A DNA stretch of 62,627 nucleotides from Affinundibacterium seohonense (GTDB lineage Bacteria > Pseudomonadota > Gammaproteobacteria > Burkholderiales > Burkholderiaceae_D): the NCBI RefSeq assembly GCF_014284305.1, contig NZ_JACOFW010000024.1, forward strand, positions 1-62,627, read 5' to 3'. The notes beneath the pieces were generated by a model, which worked only from the letters and a program-made list of their open reading frames with translations, searched no databases and had not been told where the DNA came from. Positions 37,751-46,391 of the stretch are shown here, in pieces. Within the stretch, counting starts at the first letter, position 1; each line of letters opens with the position of its first letter. The translations under genes and the position numbers were made by a program.

Positions 37751-39547
37751 ATGGCTTCATTTATCAACACAAATATTGCGTCCCTCAATGCACAACGCAA
37801 TCTCACAACGTCACAATCGTCTTTGAACACGTCTTTGCAGCGTTTATCTTCTGGTTTGCGTATTAATAGCGCTAAAGATGATGCTGCTGGTTTAGCGATC
37901 TCTGAACGTTTATCGTCACAAATCGGCGGCTTGAATCAAGCCGTTCGTAACGCCAATGATGGTATATCACTTGCGCAAACAGCTGAGGGTGACTTATCTC
38001 AGATTGGTGCAAACTTACAACGTATTCGTGACTTGTCTGTGCAAGCAGCTAATGCATCAAACAGTGCATCTGATCGTGCAGCGTTGAATAACGAAGCCAG
38101 CCAGCTGATCTCTGAAATCAACCGTGTTGCCAGCAGCTCGAACTTCAACGGTGTCAATTTGCTGGATGGTTCTTTTGCCAAGCAGACTTTCCAAATCGGT
38201 GCCAACGGCACATCTAACGATCAGATCACTATTGATTCCATCGCTAGTGCAAAATCCAGCTCTTTGGGTGTGGGCTCAGGCTCTAGCTACTCCGCCAATT
38301 TGGCAGGCGCAGCGAATACCAATGATGCGCTCGGTGCTGGTTCGCTCGTGATTAATGGTGTCGGTATCGGCGCATCCAGTGCTGATGGCGTCTCTTATAA
38401 AGACGCCAACGGTAGTGCGATTGCTAAAGCAGCAGCGATCAACGCAGCATCTGGCAACACGGGTGTATCTGCAGTTGCCAATGCAACGAGCGTTGCAGGT
38501 ACAGCAGTCAGCAGCGGTGGTCTGACTGCGATTACTTCTGGCTCCATCAAAATCAACGGAGTTGATATCGGTGCAGTTGCTTCTGCAAGTACAGCAGCAG
38601 AGCGCGGCTCTCAAATCACAGCGGCGATTAATGCTAAATCTGCGCAATCCGGCGTATCTGCAAGCTATGACACATCGACTGGCGCTGTTAATTTGTCGGC
38701 TTCCGATGGTCGAAACATCACGATCGAAAGAACGCAAAGTGCTGCGACAACTGATGCGCTGACCGGACTGACAGCTAGTACCGCTAGTGGCGCCACCACT
38801 TCTACGGTATCCGCTCAAGTCAGCCTGACTTCCAGCAGCTCCAAGGGTATTCAAGTAACCAATGGTTCAGAAACTAGCGTCACAGCAGGTGGTGCAGCGA
38901 CTACATCCGGGTTATCCGCAGGTGGAATCACTATCAATGGCTTTGATGTTGGTGCAGTTGCAAGTGGTGCGACAGCAGCGATCGCCGGTCAGAATATCGC
39001 AGATGCAATCAATGGCTCTTCTGCCAAAACTGGCGTCACTGCAACCGCAGACTCGAGTGGCACATTGAAATTGACATCGCTGACTGGCGGCAACATTGTT
39101 GTTGCTGGCTCAGCTGGTGGCCTCACAGCCTCTGGTTTGTCTGCAGGTACAACCACCTCTGCAGCGGGCAATGGCGCAGCAGCAGCAGGTCTAAGCACAA
39201 CAGCAGTATCGGCTTCTACGACAGTCGGTGGTGGCCTGTCCTCACTGGATCTGACATCGGCATCTGGCGCGACAGCAGCGCTGGCTACGATTGATGCTGC
39301 CTTGTCTGCTGTCAATACGTCACGCGCTTCGCTCGGTGCTTATCAGAACCGCTTCGCATCTGCGGTCAGCAGCTTGAATACAACTACTGAGAACTTAACA
39401 GCTTCTCGTAGCCGTATCCGCGATGCAGACTTCGCCCAAGAAACTGCGTCTCTGACACGTGGTCAGGTCTTGCAGCAAGCAGGTACTGCAATCTTGGCTC
39501 AGGCGAACGCGTTACCACAAGGTGTGCTCTCACTCCTCCGTGGATAA
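37751..39547 (+). CDS. fliC: Flagellin with an expanded variable region
   Basis: Filament subunit of 598 residues, about 200-300 longer than minimal flagellins. The conserved D0/D1 N-terminus (about 1-170, MASFINTNIASLNAQRNL) and C-terminus (about 505-598, ending ANALPQGVLSLLRG) flank a Ser/Thr/Ala/Gly-rich variable region. This region holds three Flagellin_IN-like repeats (about 197-245, 264-325 and 391-450), each opening with a GxxxINGxxIGA type motif. Almost no aromatic or Cys residues occur there. Such surface-exposed Ser/Thr-rich regions are the usual sites of O-glycosylation, consistent with the divergent glycosyltransferase operon. It has a FliA promoter, a TAAGGAG ribosome site and a hairpin terminator. 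Confidence 0.96.
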   Translation: MASFINTNIASLNAQRNLTTSQSSLNTSLQRLSSGLRINSAKDDAAGLAISERLSSQIGGLNQAVRNANDGISLAQTAEGDLSQIGANLQRIRDLSVQAANASNSASDRAALNNEASQLISEINRVASSSNFNGVNLLDGSFAKQTFQIGANGTSNDQITIDSIASAKSSSLGVGSGSSYSANLAGAANTNDALGAGSLVINGVGIGASSADGVSYKDANGSAIAKAAAINAASGNTGVSAVANATSVAGTAVSSGGLTAITSGSIKINGVDIGAVASASTAAERGSQITAAINAKSAQSGVSASYDTSTGAVNLSASDGRNITIERTQSAATTDALTGLTASTASGATTSTVSAQVSLTSSSSKGIQVTNGSETSVTAGGAATTSGLSAGGITINGFDVGAVASGATAAIAGQNIADAINGSSAKTGVTATADSSGTLKLTSLTGGNIVVAGSAGGLTASGLSAGTTTSAAGNGAAAAGLSTTAVSASTTVGGGLSSLDLTSASGATAALATIDAALSAVNTSRASLGAYQNRFASAVSSLNTTTENLTASRSRIRDADFAQETASLTRGQVLQQAGTAILAQANALPQGVLSLLRG

Positions 39548-39588
39548 TCAATGAGCAGTTAGTAAGTTATCATTGATAAATAAGTGGT

Positions 39589-39620
39589 CCCCTGGTCAAT
39601 TTATTGATCAGGGGAATTTT
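39589..39620 (+). terminator. Rho-independent terminator after fliC
   Basis: CCCCTGGTCAA (39589-39599) pairs with TTGATCAGGGG (39604-39614), with one G-T pair, followed by aatttt. It should set the end of the abundant flagellin mRNA while allowing some read-through to flaG. Confidence 0.75.
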
Positions 39621-39637
39621 ACTTTAAGGAAATTATC

Positions 39638-40009
39638 ATGAACATCCCATCGCTTAGCACCGCAACGTCGAGCGCACCACTGTCAGATCGCATCACAAAC
39701 ATCCCTCGCCCGATCAATACTAACGCTACTGCGACGCAAGTCGCGAACCCGGTTGCGGAAGCTGGGGCAAGTCAAAAGACTTATACGCGCGAACAAGTAA
39801 ACGAAGCCGTTGAAGCTATCAATAAAACGATTCAGGCCGCTTCACAAAACCTTGAGTTTAGTGTTGATAAAGACACTAGCAATGTCATTGTAAAGGTTAT
39901 AGATCAGCAGACGAAGGAAGTCTTACGCCAGATTCCCACTGAAGAAGCACTTGAAATTGCCAAGTCGTTGGATAGACTGCAAGGACTTCTCATCAAGCAA
40001 ACAGCTTAA
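39638..40009 (+). CDS. flaG: FlaG family protein
   Basis: 123-residue protein. The FlaG domain covers about 45-120, with EQVNEAVEAINKTIQ, LEFSVDKDTSNVIVKVID and TKEVLRQIPTEEAL; the first 40 residues are low complexity. FlaG proteins affect filament length and are usually between flagellin and fliD, as here. AAGGAAATTATC precedes the start. The fliC terminator lies upstream, so expression is by read-through or a weak promoter not identified. Confidence 0.92.
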   Translation: MNIPSLSTATSSAPLSDRITNIPRPINTNATATQVANPVAEAGASQKTYTREQVNEAVEAINKTIQAASQNLEFSVDKDTSNVIVKVIDQQTKEVLRQIPTEEALEIAKSLDRLQGLLIKQTA

Positions 40010-40062
40010 ACATGAATAATTTTAAAAAATCTATTGCTGAAACTGGCATGTAAAATTCCTTC

Positions 40063-40089
40063 TAAAGTCTGATTTGCCTTTGCCGTTAC
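40063..40089 (+). promoter_or_regulatory. Sigma-28 (FliA) promoter for fliD
   Basis: TAAA (40063-40066), exactly 15 bases, then GCCGTTAC (40082-40089), 36 bases before the fliD start codon. The match to the FliA consensus is good (TAAA 4/4, GCCGATAA 6/8) and it repeats the fliC pattern. Confidence 0.75.
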
Positions 40090-40124
40090 TACAGTAAAGT
40101 ATTACTAAATTTAAGGGGAATCAG

Positions 40125-42134
40125 GTGGGTATTCAATCTACAGGTATCGGCTCCAATCTTGACGTCAACTCGCTAATCACCAAGTTGATGCAGGTTGAAA
40201 GTCAGCCACTAACGGCGTTAGCAAAAAAAGAAGCAAGCTTTCAGGCTAAACTGTCGGCTTATGGCTCACTAAATGGTGCCGTAGCAGCGTTTCAAAGTTC
40301 GCTCACCACATTAAATAATCCGACAACGTTTCAATCACTCAATGCAACGCCAAGCGATGCATCGATTGCATTTGCAACAGCTAGTAGCTCGGCGACAGCG
40401 GGAAATTACAGTCTAAACATTAGTAAGTTAGCCCAAGCACAAACGATTTCCAGCGCTGGACAAGTGGATTCAACTAACCCTATCGGTACTGGCACTGAAA
40501 CAACAATTACATTCCAATTCGGAAAAATTACGGGAACGGCATCTGGCGGAGCCTATCCTCCACTGACTACGTTCCAGCAAGATGCAAGCCAAACAGTAGG
40601 CACAGTCAAAATTAATAGTAGCAATAACACTCTGCAAGGTATTCGCGATGCCATCAATGCCGGCAGTGTCGGCGTGACAGCTTCCATTGTGGGAGATGGT
40701 AGTGCTACCCCGTATCACTTAGTACTTAGCTCTTCCAAAACTGGAGAATCATCGAGTATTAAAATCAGCTCATCCGGCGAAGATGCGGCAATCACTTCAC
40801 TATTAACTTACGATCCGGCTGGCACGCAAAATTTTACAGAAGTGAGTACCGCTCAGAATGCAAACCTTACCGTCAATGGAATTGCTATTTCTAGTGCGTC
40901 AAATACGATTCTAGGTGCAGTTCAAGGTGTATCACTTACATTATCCAAAGTTGGCACTACATCCATTTCTGTAGCAGCGAATACAACCGGAATACAAGCA
41001 GGCATTACTAGTTTTGTAAAAGCATACAATGATCTCAATTCCACCATTAAGAATTTAACTGCATATGATCCAAATACAAAAAAAGCGGGTTTATTGCAGG
41101 GCGATGCAACCACTCAAAGTGTTCAGAATCAAATTCGTAGAACTTTAAGTACCGCGGTCAATGGTCTCGGAGGGGGCGTTACATCTCTTGCGCAAATTGG
41201 GATTAGTTTTCAGAAAGATGGCTCACTAGGCGTCGATTCAGGCAAACTTACCACCGCGTTAAATACAAAATTTTCTGAAATTGGTGGCTTATTTGCATCA
41301 CTAGGCTCAAGCTCCGACAGTCTCATTGCCATCTCCGGATCGGGTAGTGCCACAAAAGCGGGAACCTATGCGGTCAATGTTTCTCAAATTGCGACCAAAG
41401 CAAAGTTAACTGGTGATTTGCCACTTCCAACGACAACAACCATTGACGCTAATACCAAGATCAAGGTCACGCTTAATGGATTAACTGCTGACGTCTCATT
41501 GGCTGCAGGTGACTACACCCCATCAGCTTTGGTCACACTCTTACAAACATCAATTAATAGCACCACAGCATTTTCCGCGGTCGGTTCAAGCGTCAAAGTA
41601 AGTAACTCTGGCGGAACTCTATCAATCGAATCAGATAAATTTGGCACGACATCCAATGTTAGTTTGGCCGACAGTTCAGGATCAAGTTTTGCGCTTTTGA
41701 CTGGTACAGTTGCCCTTGGTGTTTCTGGACTCAACGTGGAAGGAACCATAAACGGCATCGGTGCTACTGGCAGTGGACAGACTCTGCTTGGTGGCAATGG
41801 CACTGGCGCTGAAGGATTAAGATTACTCGTCTCTGGCGGCTCAACAGGCTCGCGCGGCAACATCAATTTTTCGGTTGGTTATGCGACGACCTTAAGTAGT
41901 CTAGTTAGCGGTTTTCTAGGTGCAAGCGGCACGATCCAAAACACGACCAGCGGAGTCAACCAAAACATCAAGAACATTGGGAAGCAACGCGAAGTATTAA
42001 ACAGCAGACTTTTCGATGTAGAAGCGCGATATCGGGCTCAGTTCACAGCGCTCGATAAAATAGTGAGTAATTTAAACAATACGAGCTCCTTTCTTACACA
42101 GCAACTAAATGCACTAACCAGTAGCAATAATTAA
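40125..42134 (+). CDS. fliD: Flagellar filament cap protein
   Basis: 669-residue cap protein (HAP2) that sits at the filament tip and folds flagellin into place. The N-terminus GIGSNLDVNSLITKLMQVESQPL and the C-terminus (SVGYATTLSSLVSGFLG ... LFDVEARYRAQFTALDKIVSNLNNTSSFLTQQLNAL, in outline) are diagnostic; Flagellin_IN-like segments lie in the centre (for example NLTVNGIAISSASNTILG). The start is GTG 40125 with AAGGGGAAT upstream. It is longer than the roughly 450-residue enteric protein, in line with the long flagellin. It heads a unit with fliS and fliT behind a FliA promoter. Confidence 0.95.
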   Translation: MGIQSTGIGSNLDVNSLITKLMQVESQPLTALAKKEASFQAKLSAYGSLNGAVAAFQSSLTTLNNPTTFQSLNATPSDASIAFATASSSATAGNYSLNISKLAQAQTISSAGQVDSTNPIGTGTETTITFQFGKITGTASGGAYPPLTTFQQDASQTVGTVKINSSNNTLQGIRDAINAGSVGVTASIVGDGSATPYHLVLSSSKTGESSSIKISSSGEDAAITSLLTYDPAGTQNFTEVSTAQNANLTVNGIAISSASNTILGAVQGVSLTLSKVGTTSISVAANTTGIQAGITSFVKAYNDLNSTIKNLTAYDPNTKKAGLLQGDATTQSVQNQIRRTLSTAVNGLGGGVTSLAQIGISFQKDGSLGVDSGKLTTALNTKFSEIGGLFASLGSSSDSLIAISGSGSATKAGTYAVNVSQIATKAKLTGDLPLPTTTTIDANTKIKVTLNGLTADVSLAAGDYTPSALVTLLQTSINSTTAFSAVGSSVKVSNSGGTLSIESDKFGTTSNVSLADSSGSSFALLTGTVALGVSGLNVEGTINGIGATGSGQTLLGGNGTGAEGLRLLVSGGSTGSRGNINFSVGYATTLSSLVSGFLGASGTIQNTTSGVNQNIKNIGKQREVLNSRLFDVEARYRAQFTALDKIVSNLNNTSSFLTQQLNALTSSNN

Positions 42135-42170
42135 ACTTCAATCGTTAATCGGATTCAATAAAGGAATTCT

Positions 42171-42644
42171 ATGTTTGGCTCCCCTAATTCACATGGCGCA
42201 AATGCCTACGCTAAAGTTGGTATTGAAACCGGCGTCATTTCAGCAAGTCCTCACAAGTTAATTATCATGCTATATGACGGTGCTATCACTTCGCTCGCTA
42301 ATGCCACACAGTACATGAAAGACAATGACATTCCGGCAAAAGGCTACTCCATATCAAAAGCCATTGCCATCATTGAAACAGGATTACGCGCAAGCCTAGA
42401 TAAAAAAGCTGGGGGCGATATTGCAGTAAGTCTGGATGCTTTATACGAATATATGAGCAATCGTCTTTTGCAAGCTAATTTAAACAATCAACCAGAAGGC
42501 GTAATAGAAGTACAGAATCTGCTGCGCGATCTGAAATTCTCGTGGGAAGCGATTGCGCCAAACAATAATCAACTGAATACCGACAGTCCTCCTCCGCCTA
42601 TAGACGCGCTCGAACCACGTCGCACTACTCTTTTTAAGGCCTAA
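42171..42644 (+). CDS. fliS: Flagellar export chaperone FliS
   Basis: 157-residue cytosolic chaperone that binds the flagellin C-terminus and prevents premature assembly. ISASPHKLIIMLYDGAITSL and YLYEYMSNRL-like ALYEYMSNRLLQAN are the family features. The C-terminal 25 residues are Pro-rich and extra to the minimal fold. It follows fliD by 36 bases with AAAGGAATT before the start, and fliT is three bases downstream. Confidence 0.94.
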   Translation: MFGSPNSHGANAYAKVGIETGVISASPHKLIIMLYDGAITSLANATQYMKDNDIPAKGYSISKAIAIIETGLRASLDKKAGGDIAVSLDALYEYMSNRLLQANLNNQPEGVIEVQNLLRDLKFSWEAIAPNNNQLNTDSPPPPIDALEPRRTTLFKA

Positions 42645-42647
42645 ACC

Positions 42648-42983
42648 ATGAATAGTTTTGAACTGTTAGCCGTGTACGAAAAAGTCGCTCTGATCACGGC
42701 GGATATGTTGGTGGCGGCTCGTGCCAATGACTGGGAATTATTAAGTAAATTAGAAGGCGATTGCAGTGATCACGTCAGTACTTTGAAGAAATTCGAAGGA
42801 CCAACTGAATTGCCTGCCGAATTGAAAACAAAGAAAATTGCAATCATTAAGCAAATCCTTGCCGATGACCGCTCTATTCGAGATATCACCGAACCGTGGA
42901 TGCAAAATCTTGCCAATCTCATGAAAAGTTCAAGCACCAATCGCAAACTTTCCCAAAGCTATGGTGCGAACCAAATGAGATAG
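42648..42983 (+). CDS. fliT: FliT-like flagellar chaperone
   Basis: 111-residue helical protein immediately after fliS. FliT family proteins bind FliD and in some bacteria modulate the flagellar master regulator. Sequence conservation in this family is low; the call rests on size, helical pattern (MNSFELLAVYEKVALITADMLVAAR, in outline), the C-terminal LMKSSSTNRKLSQSYG and its position. The next gene begins three bases later. Confidence 0.82.
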   Translation: MNSFELLAVYEKVALITADMLVAARANDWELLSKLEGDCSDHVSTLKKFEGPTELPAELKTKKIAIIKQILADDRSIRDITEPWMQNLANLMKSSSTNRKLSQSYGANQMR

Positions 42984-42986
42984 TCG

Positions 42987-44693
42987 ATGGCCATTAATTT
43001 TCCGCGCCTAGATCCAAACTTGATTATTACAACTGGTGTTGAAGCACCAACGTCCATCAAACCAGTTGATGCGATCAAACAAGATATCGCAGTAAAGCTC
43101 AATCAGATCGGCTTGGGAAATCAGGTAAAAGCAGAAGTCATAGCGAAATTGGAGGATGGTAGCTATATCGCCAAAATAGAAGGCGCGCCGATGCGCCTAG
43201 ACTTACCGAAGGGTACGCATGTTGGTGATAACATCACGCTGAGACTTAATCGGCTCACGCCCCGCGTCAGCTTCTTATTGACGTCCTCTAGTCGAGCCCC
43301 TTCAGCTAATCCCATCAACAATAAGCCCAGTGCAAGCCAGCAAACAGTTTCTTTGTTGCCGCCATCAAATGGCGAGTTAAACACGACAATGGAATTGCAA
43401 AGCACACCGCTGTTCAATGCAAATCGTGCAAAAATCGAAGCACCAATTTCAGGCAAATTTATTGCAAATATTAAGCAAGACGATTTTGTGAAGCTGGCTA
43501 GGATAGGACTAGGAAATAGCGTTAGCGCAGACGTGACGGATCAATTTGAGGATGGGAGTTATCATGCTAAAGTCGGTGGCTTGATGTTGCAACTCGATTT
43601 ACCGATGGGCACGCAGGTCGGTGACAAGCTCCCCTTAAAACTCAACCGCTTAAGCCCTTATATTAGCTTTTTAATCGATTCTCCCAAGACGGCGCTCTCA
43701 TCGCCTGCGTTGCACACGAAATCTGGCAATATTCAACACGAGATCTTACTTCTCGCACCCTCAAGTGGCTACCAAGACTTAGAGGCTGATGTTCCTGTAT
43801 TCACTGCTGGCACAGCCAATCGCAGCACGAGTATTACACAACCACTTATCAAACATCACGCTAGCAACGCCATTGCAAACTATGCTCAAGCTCTACAAAA
43901 TCCACAGAGCATACAGACGGAATTGAGCTCGACCGGTCAACTGATCAGTCATCTATTGGGCGAGACAAATATGGCTTATCGTGAGGGTTTGAAGTTACCT
44001 GAAAATCGTCCGCTCATTAGTAACGCCACAGTAGGACAACTTGCAGAAAATTTACCTGCCATGTTGGAAACTCAACTCAAACAAAGCGTCGTTAAAAGTG
44101 GCTATTTTTATGAGTCTCATGTCATCGACTTTTTACAAGGAAAGAAAAGCTATCAAGAGCTGCAGCAAGAGCCACAATCCAAAATAATGAAGCATGCAAT
44201 GGCTGAGGTCGAGCAACAAAATATAGAAACAAAAAAAGAAATCTATAGCCTTGCCTTGGATAATTTGAGCGCCGAAAAGGTCTTGCTGGATCAAAACGAT
44301 AACAAACACCAAGAATTAGGGGAAATCGTTAGACAACAATTATCAATTTTGGAACATAACAAATTCGTGATGAGTGGCATGCTCACACCTAACATCCCTT
44401 TTTCTTGGGAAGTGTTTGGTCAAGACAAATTTGACGCAACAAGTCATACACATGAAAACCAAGAAGAAAGTACGATTCGGCATCACAGCTTTCTCAAAGT
44501 TGAACTACCCAATCTGGGTGTTGTTGCCATTCAAATTGACTTATTATCGAATCAAGTTCAATTATCCATGAAGAGTCAAACAGAGCTAGCCGCTCAAGAA
44601 CTAAACGCGCATGCCAATCAATTAGTCCAATCACTTGAACTTTCGGGCACGCATCTTCAATCGTTTAAGGCTAGCCAAGATGAACAACTCTAA
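42987..44693 (+). CDS. FliK-like flagellar hook-length control family protein with tandem N-terminal modules
   Basis: 568-residue protein that is not the main FliK (which is at 51.7 kb). Two related modules of about 68 residues lie at about 30-97 and 161-230; they share IGLGN, DGSY-AK, MRLDLPKGTHVGD/LQLDLPMGTQVGD and LNRL-P-SFL. The C-terminal 90 residues resemble the FliK C-terminal domain (VELPNLGVVAIQIDLLSNQVQLSM). It is secreted or acts at the export gate by analogy with FliK; the function is unproven. Its stop codon lies 14 bases inside the next gene, a FlhB C-domain homologue, suggesting a paired role in export switching. Confidence 0.75.
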   Translation: MAINFPRLDPNLIITTGVEAPTSIKPVDAIKQDIAVKLNQIGLGNQVKAEVIAKLEDGSYIAKIEGAPMRLDLPKGTHVGDNITLRLNRLTPRVSFLLTSSSRAPSANPINNKPSASQQTVSLLPPSNGELNTTMELQSTPLFNANRAKIEAPISGKFIANIKQDDFVKLARIGLGNSVSADVTDQFEDGSYHAKVGGLMLQLDLPMGTQVGDKLPLKLNRLSPYISFLIDSPKTALSSPALHTKSGNIQHEILLLAPSSGYQDLEADVPVFTAGTANRSTSITQPLIKHHASNAIANYAQALQNPQSIQTELSSTGQLISHLLGETNMAYREGLKLPENRPLISNATVGQLAENLPAMLETQLKQSVVKSGYFYESHVIDFLQGKKSYQELQQEPQSKIMKHAMAEVEQQNIETKKEIYSLALDNLSAEKVLLDQNDNKHQELGEIVRQQLSILEHNKFVMSGMLTPNIPFSWEVFGQDKFDATSHTHENQEESTIRHHSFLKVELPNLGVVAIQIDLLSNQVQLSMKSQTELAAQELNAHANQLVQSLELSGTHLQSFKASQDEQL

Positions 44694-44979
44694 AGTCCCA
44701 CCACTAAGTGCTGTTGCCCTAAGTTATGGCAATGATGACCCTGCGCCAAAAGTCGTCGCCAAAGGGCGTGGTCTCGTCGCCGAGGAAATCATCAAGCGCG
44801 CGAAGGACAGTGGTGTTTTTATTCATCAATCGAAAGAACTCGTCACCTTGCTGATGAAAGTGGATTTGGATGATGCCATTCCGCCCGAACTGTATCGAGT
44901 GGTTGCAGAACTACTCGCTTGGCTATACCATATAGAAAGCGAGTTGAATGCACTAAGCACTCCCACTCAGCCCCCTTAA
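44680..44979 (+). CDS. FlhB C-terminal domain homologue (FhlB/FlhX-like)
   Basis: 99-residue soluble protein equivalent to the cytoplasmic FlhB domain after the autocleavage site: SAVALSYGNDDPAPKVVAKGRGLVAEEI, a degenerate middle, and IPPELYRVVAELLAWLYHIE. The NPTH cleavage motif and the membrane part of FlhB are missing. Similar orphan domains occur beside flagellar genes in Burkholderiales and can stand in for the cleaved FlhB fragment. Start ATG 44680 gives a 14-base overlap with the FliK-like gene, so expression is likely coupled. A full-length flhB is not in this window. Confidence 0.85.
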   Translation: MNNSKVPPLSAVALSYGNDDPAPKVVAKGRGLVAEEIIKRAKDSGVFIHQSKELVTLLMKVDLDDAIPPELYRVVAELLAWLYHIESELNALSTPTQPP

Positions 44980-45013
44980 AATAATCAAAAAATCACAAAA
45001 AGATACCAGCCTT

Positions 45014-45775
45014 ATGCAAGTAAATTTCCCGTCCCTAGGAACAGAAAACCAAAGTCCATACCAAGTTGAATCAAGACGAGAAATTATCGCATTACTGCGT
45101 GGGTTTAAAGAAAAGAATCAATTGATTAGTATGTTCATCAATAACGGTGCTGAAGTTTTTATCACTTCAGTGTTGGAAGTTGACGACACCAATAATGTTG
45201 TCATCATTGACAGCGCCCCAGGCGTAGAAGCCAACCAAAGAATTGTGGATGCACCACAAGTATTTTTTGATGGCTTACTCGACAGAATTAGCATTCAATT
45301 TTCCTCATCGCGATTACAAAGAACAACTTTTGAGCAGCGCCCTGCTCTGCAAATGCTCATTCCAAGCAATCTGATACGCCTACAAAGACGAGAAAACTAC
45401 CGCATCAATACGCCAGTCTCAAGTCCAATCAAATGTTTAATTCCAATGCTAGTGGACGAACTGGCATATCTAGGTAAATTTTCTTTGGTTGATATCAGCT
45501 GTGGTGGGATTGCCATCTTAGATGATCAGAGATCGTTAGATATCACGGTTGGAACTCGACACACCGACTGTCAAATTGATTTGCCCGGCGTCGGACTTTT
45601 AGAGATCAATATTGAAATTCGCAATTCTCAGGATTTGACTTTACTCAATGGAAGAACCACCCGTCGACTTGGCTGTGCGTTCTTAAATCTGTCGAGTCGG
45701 ACTTTAGCAACTGTACAGCGCTATATCATGAAATTAGAGCGCGAACGCAATGCAAAAATGACAGGTATAAATTAA
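45014..45775 (+). CDS. ycgR: YcgR-type flagellar brake protein with PilZ domain
   Basis: 253-residue cyclic di-GMP receptor. The N-terminal YcgR domain (about 18-115) is followed by PilZ (about 120-245) with the ligand motif RRENYR (125-130) and DISCGG, the DxSxxG signature. In enteric bacteria YcgR binds the flagellar motor when cyclic di-GMP is high and slows swimming. Here it lies between the export genes and fliE/fliF, so a link to the motor is likely. It connects the GGDEF, EAL and HD-GYP proteins of this window to motility. Confidence 0.93.
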   Translation: MQVNFPSLGTENQSPYQVESRREIIALLRGFKEKNQLISMFINNGAEVFITSVLEVDDTNNVVIIDSAPGVEANQRIVDAPQVFFDGLLDRISIQFSSSRLQRTTFEQRPALQMLIPSNLIRLQRRENYRINTPVSSPIKCLIPMLVDELAYLGKFSLVDISCGGIAILDDQRSLDITVGTRHTDCQIDLPGVGLLEINIEIRNSQDLTLLNGRTTRRLGCAFLNLSSRTLATVQRYIMKLERERNAKMTGIN

Positions 45776-45827
45776 ATTAAATTCATCATTCATTAACAAA
45801 ATCACGACGTATCTATTTCTGTTCACG

Positions 45828-46181
45828 CTAGATCTGCATATTCATAATATCGTGATAGGCACTGATGAGCTTGTTACGAACTTGCACGGTAGTTTGAAAT
45901 GAGATACTAGCTTTTTGCATAGAAATCATCATATCTGACAAACTAACACTTTCATCCCCCATTGCAAATTTCTTACCCATGTCTTGTGATGCACTCTGCG
46001 CTGCGTTCAACTGATCTAAAGACGATTTCAAAGCATCGGCGAAATCGAGTTTAGGCGCAGCAGCAGGATTAAGAGCGGTAACTTCTGAGGCGCCACCTTC
46101 CATTTTCGTCGCTGCAGCTCTCAGTTGCGCCACCATCGCATCGATCCGACTTTTGTCTATGCCTCCGATATTCACTTGCAC
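45828..46181 (-). CDS. fliE: Flagellar hook-basal body protein FliE
   Basis: 117-residue protein that links the MS ring to the rod. The C-terminal region FADALKSSLDQLNAAQ ... SLSDMMISMQKASISFQTTVQVRNKLISAYHDIMNMQI (in outline) is the family signature. It is divergent from fliF and separated from it by about 190 bases. Confidence 0.95.
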   Translation of the reverse strand: MQVNIGGIDKSRIDAMVAQLRAAATKMEGGASEVTALNPAAAPKLDFADALKSSLDQLNAAQSASQDMGKKFAMGDESVSLSDMMISMQKASISFQTTVQVRNKLISAYHDIMNMQI

Positions 46182-46374
46182 TCTCCGTTTTTTATCAATG
46201 GTGAAAGCTTAGCACCGGAAAAAAAACACTTAATTCGAATAAGACGTGTGAAACTGCCGTTTTTCTGCCCTTTAATTAAGTCAAGAAGCCTCACAATTTG
46301 TACCAAGGAAGAAACCTTCATGGAACAAACTATGCAGCAATATGAATTAAGCCAGCAACATATCAGGAGCGCAC
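46182..46374. other. Divergent promoter region fliE / fliF
   Basis: About 190 bases. A GG-N10-GC pair reading toward fliE on the minus strand (around 46256-46280) could be taken for sigma-54 but is weak. A short upstream frame ahead of fliF lies at 46320-46391. No confident promoter was found. Confidence 0.4.
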
Positions 46375-46391
46375 ATGGCAACGGCAAATGA
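46320..46391 (+). CDS. Possible 23-codon leader frame overlapping the fliF start
   Basis: ATG 46320, with AAGGAAGAAA upstream, opens a frame of 23 codons (MEQTMQQYELSQQHIRSAHG plus three residues) that ends at TGA 46391, 17 bases into fliF. The start site and overlap are suggestive of translational coupling. No relatives are known to me, so it may be chance. Confidence 0.3.
   Translation: MEQTMQQYELSQQHIRSAHGNGK

Noticed and set aside
38276..38854. Long minus-strand frames inside fliC and fliK.
   Set aside because: Low-complexity Ser/Thr/Ala-rich coding sequence produces open shadow frames; none has family features.
46250..46285. Sigma-54-like GG-N10-GC toward fliE on the minus strand.
   Set aside because: The -12 half is poor, and flagellar genes in this group are not usually sigma-54 dependent.
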